Shown here piece by piece: positions 21,609 through 29,885 of a stretch of 33,966 nt of DNA (position 1 is its first letter; each line of letters starts with the position of its first letter). This stretch comes from Vitrella brassicaformis (Eukaryota > Sar > Vitrellaceae), in the NCBI GenBank assembly GCA_001179505.1, contig CDMY01000667.1, positions 1-33,966 on the forward strand. The letters are read 5' to 3'. The notes under the pieces were generated by a model. The model worked only from the letters and a program-made list of their open reading frames with translations, did not search any database and was not told where the DNA came from. A program made the position numbers and the translations under genes.

Positions 21609-22440
21609 ATGTTTTCGAGCGTCATCCTCTTCCCTTGCGCCATGCATGTGCTTCCACTCCACCTGAAAGAGGTGCCTGAGTACCTTCCTGTGTGCTCTCC
21701 TGTCGTTATTCTCCTGAAGGTAAGCAAGGCCAGTGCCGGAGAATAACACACTGTCAAAAAATGACTGAGGAGGCGTTGTGAACGCCTGGACGCACAGTGT
21801 GGGATGGGTGTTCATCACCTCTGTACTTGGCAAGTACTGTCACTTCCGCATCCTCTCAGCCACCGAGGAGGCAGTGAAGGATGCCATTTGTGAGGCCACT
21901 ATTTGGAGGGACCAGAAACGGGAGCGCATCGGTTGGGACGGCACGGACATGTCAGATTACACGTTCGCCAGCCGAGAGGGGGCCGAAGAGGCGAAGGCGG
22001 CGGTGCACACGCGTCTGGACCTTTTGCCCCCTCAAGACGAGGAAGGCTGGCCGGACAGGAAGCACTTGCCTGTTAAATCGCGAGAGACGCATATGATTCA
22101 GTCGCCGGTAGGGTCTACGTTCTGTGTCCACAAATTCGTCAAGAGTTTCCCAGTGTTGTCAGCTGACAGATGTCTCTATGATGGTTGTTGAGTATGGGGA
22201 GTGGGTCAGAGAGGAGGTGAGTTCAATGGAGAGGATGAGGGCGCTGATGAGTGTGTGGCTATGCGTACGAGGGTAGACAGAGGAGTGCGGGACAGAAGAG
22301 AAAGAGGGAGGATGTGGTCGACGCGTCGTCGTCCTCGTCCGTCCAGGTGCCCTCGTCCGTCCAGGTTCTGGGGGTCGTGAATTTACCGGGATCTATCCCT
22401 AGAAGATCTTTTGCCGCCAAGGTTCCATCTCCGTACGTCA
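21609..22440 (+). other. Unresolved coding-like island, possible broken or unmodelled gene
   Basis: Several + strand pieces look coding. 21609-21719 encodes 37 residues and ends at a strong donor (AAG|gtaagc). 21778-22191 encodes a charged segment containing GWDGTDMSDYTFASREGAEE. 22164-22216 reads VVEYGEWVREE before a gtgagt donor. 22274-22400 reads GRQRSAGQKRKREDVVDAS, with a nuclear-localisation-like KRKR, followed by a doubled SSVQVP segment. Phases between the first two pieces do not match at the sites I can see, so this may be a degraded gene or one with exons I missed. The minus strand over 21597-21833 is also open and cannot be excluded. I recognise no family. Confidence 0.3.
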
Positions 22441-22441
22441 G

Positions 22442-24368
22442 ATGCGTCTTGTCGCTGTGGTCCTCGTTCTGATAGGCCTCTCGTCGGCGGAGTATCTATG
22501 TCCACCCCTTCCCCATGCAACCAACACCGGGCGCCCTCACAAGGCGTCCTTCCTGAGCACAGAGTGGGCCCTGCACCAGAACACCTTCACCTGCAACACA
22601 ACAGACGACGGTCAGGCACAACAGACTACCGTGAGTTTTCATGGCGGTCTGTCACCCGAGCAGGCGATGAGGCGTTTGTGCCCAAGACCGGCCTTTGCCG
22701 CAGCCAAGGTGCAGACACCGAAGCTCCCGCTCGCGTTTGTCTGACAAATAGCCCCCTTCTCGGAGCTGACGATGATGACGATTACCGACGCCTGAACTCG
22801 GCGACGGATAAGACCGCCTGCGAGAAACGTCGGTGCTGTTTCCAGAGGCGTCCAGTTGACAACGAGCAGTGTTTCTTCTCGCGTGAGAAACCAAATGACA
22901 GAAGTACTCGGGATTCCGATGCTTTCTCTCGATTTTCAGAGTGCCCGCCCTTTCTCCAGCAACAGAACAACAAGGGGCTGACGTATCCTCGAGACCTCGC
23001 CCTGACGTGTCCAGACAGGCATGATTTGTTTTCTCCACTGTGTACAATAATCCTTTGTGTGTGTGTTTGGCGCAATGTGAGGAAGGTGAAGGGCGGGTTT
23101 GTTGATCTACTGTCACCTCTCGTCAAGGTTCCCTTCTGGCGGGTGCCGAAATTCCCTTCTCGACCGCCACAGCCCATCAAAGACACGGGCGACAGACGAG
23201 TTATCCACTTCGGCCCCCATCTCAAGCGCCTGCCTGGATTCATCGACAAGAAGGAGGGGTCGGGGGGGTCTGATACCCGGTGTGACAGATCCCTAATCTC
23301 GGATGAGTTGACGTCTGGGACGAGTAATGAAGAGTTGGATGCAGTTGTAGTGCGATTTCCATGGCTTGTCAAAACCAAGGCGCGGCATCATTCCTTCTCC
23401 CAAACGATTCACGCTCGTAACAAGAAGGATGATGACGATGATCGTGACGATGACCGTGACGATGACCATAACCTTCGAGACTTGCGAGAGGTCTAATATA
23501 ACGTACCAAAGAGCTCAGATGTTCACCAGGTCTCATTATCTGATCAGGTCTTGAAGCATAAGTTGAGAGGCAAGAATTCCGCCAATACGTACGTTGTGGA
23601 CTTTGAGTGGGAGATATTCGTTCCGCCCCCACCACACAACACTCAGGAGGTGAGCTATACTAAACCAGTGGCGCTGACATCACGTCCTCTCGTTGTTTCG
23701 TCAGTTTGTGGATTCTGTGATCTTCGGTATTAATTATGGGGTTGAGAGGAAATACTGACTTGATATTCTGTGTGCTGCAGGGCTCAACGGCCGGGAGTGT
23801 TGCACAGGTGAGACAATTTTCTTCTGATGAAACTCTTTCGCATTTGTGTGTCGTTATCTTTTCTCAGGGACGTGTCCAACGACTGGGTTTTTTCCGCCTT
23901 TGGACGGATTCAGTGTATTCTACAAGGAGCTGTCTGCATCTGTTCCAGACCCCTACCCATCTGTCAATGTTGCTAAGTGCTGGTATGTCACCGAGAGCCC
24001 CATTTGACACAGATGTACTCATGGTCGGTCTCCCTTTGCGCAGCGAAGACTGGGACAGCTTCACATTCAACCAAGAGCAATATGGCAAGGGTCGCCGGTA
24101 AGAGTTTTCCGAACACAAACCCGCGATAATTTACTGTGTCTAGTCATTGTCATTGCCTCTGTCTGTATGTCCCCACGAAAGGTTTTTTTGGGTTGGCGTC
24201 ATTGGCAACAAGAGCGGAAAGGTGGAGGTCAGAGGCAGGGCGTACAAGCGTCGGTTCGACGAGGAGTCTATCTTCTTCTCCTGCTCGTCGTTCGGGGCTC
24301 CGGCCAACAATGCCACATGTCCGGCCTTTGAGGCGCCGCCAGATTTTAATCCGGACGATTTCAATTAA
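22442..24368 (+). CDS. Secreted trefoil-like domain protein, paralogue A
   Basis: Ten exons: 22442-22610, 22664-22882, 22940-23018, 23082-23490, 23548-23649, 23705-23726, 23781-23807, 23868-23982, 24044-24097, 24182-24368, about 460 aa. Residues 1-16 are a signal peptide (MRLVAVVLVLIGLSSA). Residues about 68-127 form a trefoil-like (P-type) module: C68, RVC82, then C109-EKRR-CC-F and C126-FF, with an acidic insertion between the second and third cysteines. An Asp/His-rich low-complexity stretch follows. The conserved C-terminal half carries GRECCTG, CPTTGF, FYKELSASVP, WVGVIGNKSGKVEVRGRAYK and further cysteines. The protein is probably extracellular or in the secretory pathway; trefoil modules elsewhere are stable disulfide-bonded binding units. 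Intron 23019-23081 is GC-AG; if retained, the frame stays open and the protein gains 21 residues. It is a tandem paralogue of the gene at 26488, about 2.1 kb away. Confidence 0.7.
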
Positions 24369-24905
24369 TTCACTGACAAAAAGACCTGTTACGTGAGTTG
24401 TTTCAGTTTAACGACATTGAGGATGCAAGAGCTATTAGCTTATCATTCCCACGGGCACGATACAAAGAGACGGAGTTGTTCGTTGAATGTCAGAGACGGA
24501 ATATGTTGGAACTTCACGCATAAGGGCTAGTCGGTCAGTTATCGATTTGCACTATGCATGGCATTTGTAAGCCATCCCAACATCGGGGAAGAAGATGCTC
24601 TTCTGTGATGGCCATCTGCTTGGCCTCGCGCGCAGGGAAGTTCTTGTGTACGTCGGCTCTTCCTACTGCATAGGTAGTCAACATGCTCCGCTCGCTGAGA
24701 CACCTCACCACTGGTGATCAGGGGTCTGTGCTTGCAACATTCACAACACCACCTATACATCACCTATCACCCCGCTCCGTATGCACAAGCAGCGGACCCT
24801 AGCGCACAACACACGCACAGCCACTTGAAAAAAGTGAGCCTTCAAGCAACCATCGCCGGTCGTCTCTGTCTCTATCCTGCCCGCAAATACCGGCGTGCGA
24901 TGGTG

Positions 24906-25030
24906 CAGTCTCGACGGACACCCTGTCAGCGTGAGCGTGACGCACGTACATCGACAGATCCTGTCCCGCGGCGCATCACAACCAAGTTATGCAATGTGAT
25001 GGCTGTCACAGTCTCGACGGACACCCTGTC
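24906..25030. repeat. 22-bp direct repeat, two copies 103 bp apart
   Basis: The 22-bp unit beginning cagtctcgacggac and ending ccctgtc is present identically at 24906-24927 and 25009-25030. The material between is unique. It may be a remnant of a small duplication or a pair of binding sites. Confidence 0.8.
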
Positions 25031-25401
25031 GCCCGCCGCCATCTCACGAAAGCCTGAAACTGTCGGGATTGCTACGATGCTCGCTGTTTCGTATGTCTGT
25101 CGACCCTTTCAGCGAGCGGGTCTTGGGTGGATACAAGAGGTCTTGTTGTCGAGTGTGAGTCTAAGGTGCAGAATCAATCAAGATGGATGTCCGCACACAC
25201 ACGGGGATGCTGGGAAGGACTGTCGAATGCTTATTCAAGCCGCAAACGAAGAAACAAAACAATACAGAAGTCACGCCGAGACGATACTCGCATTTATATG
25301 AGCGACTGACTGATAGAAAGAGTCCCACACACCCAATGGAAGGAGGATATCAAATGAACTGAACGATGAAGGTCTACAACGTCCAACCACACACATCATC
25401 A

Positions 25402-25454
25402 GTAGAGGAGAGGGGAAAGGAGGGAGGGAGGGAGGGGGGGGGCAGGGGAGAGAC
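25402..25454 (+). other. Purine/G-rich tract with quadruplex potential
   Basis: Fifty-three bases almost entirely A and G on the + strand, with repeated ggga units and a run of nine G. Four or more G-runs of at least three allow an intramolecular G-quadruplex or a triplex. It lies in the spacer upstream of paralogue B. Confidence 0.7.
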
Positions 25455-26037
25455 AGGCTGCCTACCTGTGTACACAGATGCGAGACAGACTCGTATACGC
25501 ACCATACATCGCACGTCGCCTCCCCCGGACCGAGGGAAGTATACAAGCCGGGCCCGCCCCCCCGCGCCATCGGGGTGACACGTCACGACACATCGACCTC
25601 CAGAAAGAACCAGGCATTTTTTCCGGAATCCAGGGGTGTCAAGGGAAACCTTGGTGTGCCGGACATCCATCCGTGCCTCGTTTTCCCATTTCTGTTGGAT
25701 GCGTCTCTTTCCCCCTTTTTTTTCCTTTCCGGTTCTCTTCTGTGTCCTGATGATCTGATGTTGATGATCTAGATCAGCACAAGTCGACTTAACTACGGGA
25801 ACAGTGGAACTCGACTGAATGAACGAAGGCGTGTAGGTCCGTTATGCAGTGCCGGTCATGCAGCCCAGCTGCCATGACCAATGGGCGCTGTAGCGTTAAC
25901 AAGGCAGGGAACTGCCCCTGCCAAACTCGCTGACGACCGGCAAAACAACCAACACGGCGCCTGAAAACCACTGCATAAAACATTGGGCATGCACCCACAG
26001 CCAGACAGCCAGACAGCCAGGCAGCCAGCCAGCCAGC

Positions 26038-26064
26038 CAGACAGACAGACAGAAAGACAGACAG
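26038..26064. repeat. CAGC/CAGA microsatellite
   Basis: A CAGA array, preceded from about 25998 by related CAGC and CAGA units, in the spacer upstream of paralogue B. Confidence 0.9.
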
Positions 26065-26487
26065 CACGTATGTGTGTCGGGACACTAGTGTCTTGTCCGA
26101 CTCCGCACCAGGGAGTGTTGTGAAGAGCACCCAAATCAAAAGAGCGACACGACAGAGGCGTGCACGAACAACCTGCCAGCACAACGCCCACACACATGCC
26201 AGCCAACCAGTCAGTGTGCGTACGCAGATGGCCCCATATCTGTCTCAACGCGCACTGCAACGACAAAGCAGCCAGGTGGCGGGTGCGTTAAAGCCGGCAT
26301 TTTCATGACGTCCTAAGCCTAGGCTGCCTAGGGCGCCCGCTTCCCCCTTTCTTTGGAAAAGTAAACAGACCGCACAGAAAGGCTGCTCCAGGTGAGACCA
26401 TCTGTCCAGTCCATCGTCTGTCGCCACATCCCCCTGCCGTCCGTTCCTGCCGTCCTTTCCTGTCCTGTTGTCGCTGCCGCAGGCAAG

Positions 26488-28498
26488 ATGCATCTCGTGG
26501 CGGTGGTCCTCATCGGCCTCATAGGCCTCACGTCGGCGGCCGTCCCCTGCATGAACGCCACTATCCGCCGGCGCCTTTCGCGTCCCCATGGCTCCGCGGT
26601 GTCCTTCCTCGATTCATCGCATCAGAGCGGCCTCACTTTCAGCACAACAGATGGTGGGCCACACACGAAAGATGACCATATTTTCCTGCCCGTATCCTCT
26701 CACGCGAGCAGACGATGACGACACTCGCAAGCATCGGCGCGAATACGACCTGTGTAGCAAAGAAGGCACAGACACCCATCGAGTCTGTCTCACCGATTCC
26801 CCCCTCTATGGCGGCCATGATGACGATGACGATGACGATGACGGTTACCGCCTACGCACGAAAAAGTGGCCGCTACGCACGAAAAAGTGGCCGCTGAATT
26901 GGAGGGCTACGCAATTTTGCGAGGAGCGCGACTGCTGCTTCGAGGGGCATCCAGTCGACGGGGAGAGATGCTTCTTCTCGCGTGAGTAAATAGAGATGGG
27001 TCGAACACAACACACATCGCACACACGCACTTGCAGGGTGCCCGCCTTTTCTGGAGCAACAACACGTCAAAGGACTGACGGACCCTGAGGGTGTGACACT
27101 CACCTGTCCCGAGAGGCATGTATTTTGACGAATTGTCCTTTACAGACCATGCGCACGCGCGCGTGTGTGTGTATGTGTGTGTGTGTGGCGCACGCAGCGT
27201 GAGGAAGGTGAAGGGTGGGTTTCACGATTTACTGACGCCTTTGATCAAGAAGAGACATCCTCCGACACCCCCGGAGCCCATTACATATGACAAGGGCGAC
27301 TGGCGCACTATTCACTTCCATCCGAAGCTGAAGCGGCTGCCTGGGTACGTCAATAAGAATACCGAAGAGCTTGGCCACTACGGCAACTCAATATGTGGCA
27401 CCGATGGCACCGGTGGGTGGGTGGGTGAAGCGTGCCTGCAGAGACAGCACTATTTCATGACGGACCCGCTATTCTCCTTTGCAGATAGAACGTTTTCCAC
27501 GCACAATGACGACTTGGATGTGGTTGTGGTGCGAGTGGCCCAATTAGTGGAGACCAAACAAAGGCGTCGACGTCGTCATTATTACGCCCAAACGATCTCA
27601 AGCGACGACCATGACGACGATTACTATCGACACAAGGACCGTGATGACGACGACGATCACCGTCGACCCATTTTCGAGGTCTCTTCAAAAGAGGGTGTTC
27701 AGGTGTTCGGCCATAGTGCTATTTGTCTGTTTCCCAGGTTCACAAGAAGGATCTCCGCCCATATGGTCCTTATGTGATTGACTTCGAGGTGGAGATATAC
27801 GTCAACCGCAGCGACCCGTACAACGACCATGACGTGAGAAGCAGCGACGCAACTGGGCTTACGCGTGTATCTTTCCCTCTTCTCTGTCGTTGCTTTTTAG
27901 TTCGCTGACCACGTGACCTACGGTATGGTCTTGGCTACAGTGAGGTGGTTAGAAGGAGGTGAACCGTGTGCATTCGATTTGTGGTGCAGGGTGGAACAAC
28001 CAAGAGTGCTGTACAGGTACAGGTAGTGAACTCCCTTGCATTTGTTATGCGTTTCTTGTGCGTCTGACTCTTGTAACTAGGGAACTGCCCCGCAACAACA
28101 TACCTTCAGGGACAAGATGGCGGCAGTGTCTACTACCACAAGCTAGAAGCGGGGGTGATAGCAGGTGACTGGGCAACCGTCAATCTTGCCAGCTGCTGGT
28201 AAGCACATCGGTATTCCCCTCCACCGCTCGGCATGTCTCTTGCCTTGATCCTTGCAGCGAGGATTACAACAACTACAGATTCGTCCAGGACGAATATGGC
28301 AAGGCCGCGCTCTTTTTGTGGATCGGTGTGATTGGTAACAAGAAGGGCAGACTGGAGGTGCGCAGCAGGGCGTACAAGCGCATGGCCGACCAAAACAGCA
28401 TCTTTTTCGTTTGTTCAACGACCGCGCCTGCCGAGTGGGAAACCGGGCCCCCGTGCGCCGAGTTCAACCGATCAGCGATAGATTGGCCCCCGCATTAG
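26488..28498 (+). CDS. Secreted trefoil-like domain protein, paralogue B
   Basis: Ten exons: 26488-26653, 26712-26981, 27037-27115, 27198-27412, 27485-27678, 27738-27833, 27901-27922, 27990-28016, 28081-28198, 28258-28498, giving 475 aa. A signal peptide (MHLVAVVLIGLIGLTSA) is followed by a six-cysteine trefoil-like module (about residues 70-144): C-x8-R-V-C, an acidic and repeat-containing insertion, then CEERDCCF and RCFFS. Exon 2 carries an in-frame 21-bp tandem duplication (LRTKKWP twice). An Asp/His-rich linker and the same C-terminal half as paralogue A follow (VIDFEVEIYV, NNQECCTG, WIGVIGNKKGRLEVRSRAYK). The exons of 22 and 27 nt have exactly the same size as in A. Intron 27116-27197 uses a GC donor. 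Intron 27413-27484 has no counterpart in A, and A's last intron is missing here. Function is unknown; probably a secreted or cell-surface protein of a lineage-specific family. Confidence 0.72.
26852..26893 (+). repeat. In-frame 21-bp tandem duplication in paralogue B exon 2
   Basis: Two identical 21-base copies (26852-26872 and 26873-26893) encode LRTKKWP twice inside the variable insertion of the trefoil-like module. Paralogue A lacks this segment, so it is a recent event in B. Confidence 0.9.
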
Positions 28499-28890
28499 GT
28501 CGGACGGCGTCCTACGGCTCATAGGTTTCAGGCACTGGCCCTCCCCCCCGATTCTTCTTTGTGTCTCGAGCTGCCCGCCCGAAGAGGGTGCCTGCCAATC
28601 GTGTTGTACTGTCTTACGGCTTGCGACCTTAGGAACAACTTTGTTGTTCTGAAAAAATGAGACGCGCGGGCGAGACACGAACACACAAAGAGATCTTGAA
28701 AAGTGGGCGTCTCGTAAAACTCCTAGGAACCCCGCCTCTAAAGGTTTTCTATTAGGCGTTTTGTCTCGGTCAATATGATCTTCACGCCGAGGGGACGCCA
28801 TCTGTTCCTCTCAGGATATTACTTAGTGAACATCTAAATCGGTCAATGCAAAGCAATGGACAAGCACGCGGGAACAAAGTAGAAAAAGTA
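28499..28890. other. Spacer between paralogue B and the mobile-element end
   Basis: About 390 bases: the 3' flank of paralogue B and the flank of the candidate element. No gene, repeat or RNA is supported. Confidence 0.45.
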
Positions 28891-29041
28891 TTGAATCAAT
28901 TCACTGCATCAATGCGGACAACCCTCTTCGGTTGCTTCGCTTGGAAGACGGCCGTGGTCCTGGCCTAGCTGGCCACGAGTGTCTCAGATCACCCATACAT
29001 GGTCACCATAGCCGCCGACGGTTTGTCCGCCGGACAAACCG
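28891..29041 (+). repeat. Left inverted end of candidate element
   Basis: Runs from ttgaatcaattcactgcatc at 28891 through gacaaccctc (28917-28926) and ctggccacgag (28969-28979) to the 23-bp palindrome at its inner edge. The partner is 32574-32787 on the other strand. Confidence 0.55.
29019..29041. repeat. Perfect 23-bp palindrome at inner edge of left end
   Basis: Arms cggtttgtccg (29019-29029) and cggacaaaccg (29031-29041) surround one base. It occupies the same relative place as the larger hairpin in the right end, suggesting a subterminal hairpin that is part of the element's structure. Confidence 0.8.
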
Positions 29042-29086
29042 ACGGGAGAGGGTACGTGTAAATGTATTTGTACACGTTGCGAGGTT

Positions 29087-29466
29087 TTTCTGTTGCTGGA
29101 GAAAGGGCGGGCACTCTGAAAATCGAGAGAAAGCATCGGAATCCCGAGTACTTCTGTCATTTGGTTTCTCACGCGAGAAGAAACACTGCTCGTTGTCAAC
29201 TGGATGGCTCTGGAAACAGCACCGACGTTTCTCGCAGGCGGTCTCATCCGTCGCCGAGTTCAGGCGTCGGTAGTCGTCATCACCATCAGCTCCGAGAAGG
29301 GAGCTATTTGTCAGACAAACGCGAGCGGGAGCTTCGGTGTCTGCACCTTGGCTGCGGCAAAGGCCGGTCTTTGGCACCAACGCCTCATCCTATGCTCGGG
29401 TGAGAGACCGCCACATGGTAGTCTGTTGTGCCTGACCGTCGTCTGTTGTGTTGCAGGTGAAGGTGA
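29087..29466 (-). pseudogene. Truncated inverted copy of trefoil gene A (exon 1 end to exon 3 start)
   Basis: On the minus strand this 380-base block matches about 22583-22970 of paralogue A. It covers the end of exon 1, intron 1 (partly altered), all of exon 2 with the trefoil-like cysteines, the whole of intron 2 and the beginning of exon 3. Exon 2 has only a few substitutions (five amino-acid changes visible), and intron 2 appears identical base for base. Both ends break abruptly inside exons, so no signal peptide, linker or C-terminal half is present. A functional product is unlikely. The preserved intron shows DNA-level copying and not reverse transcription. Confidence 0.85.
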
Positions 29467-29885
29467 ACACGTTATCACGTCTGGGTTCTTTCGTGTGATG
29501 TGACCATCCACCCCCTCCCCCTTTCCCCCACCCCCTGTCCACCCTGAGTGCCTCGTACGTACGGTTCGTCTGTGTGATATGGGGTCAGTTTGGGTGAGTT
29601 TTCACGATTTTTCTTCGATGTTGTGCCTTGGTCTGCTCCCGCTCCCTGTCTGTCACCGCATATCCCGAGACTAATAGCCGTTGCGGTTTGCTGCATGACG
29701 ATCCTCTCTACAGTGCCTCGTACGCCAACAGGCGACCGTTCGCACAGACTTCCTTTCGTGCAGCCTTTGACTTGATCGACGTATGAGCGGCTGTAAAGCA
29801 CGTCCACAGATAGATACACGTGAATCGGACTTTTTCTCAAGTGTCAGACTTGCGTGTCATATTATTTTCAACCATCAGACTTTTC

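Larger units (their letters stand above)
24369..26487. other. Spacer between the tandem trefoil paralogues
   Basis: About 2.1 kb without a supported gene. It contains a 22-bp direct repeat (24906 and 25009), a long purine/G-rich tract (25402-25454), a CAGC/CAGA array near 26000-26064 and the likely promoter of paralogue B at its right end. The sequence just before the ATG at 26488 reads like a splice acceptor (ccgcag), so an untranslated 5' exon may lie here. Confidence 0.45.

Noticed and set aside
27119-27197. A GT donor at 27119 for paralogue B intron 3
   Set aside because: It leaves phase 0, which does not match the only good acceptor (phase 2); the GC donor at 27116 matches and is shared with paralogue A.
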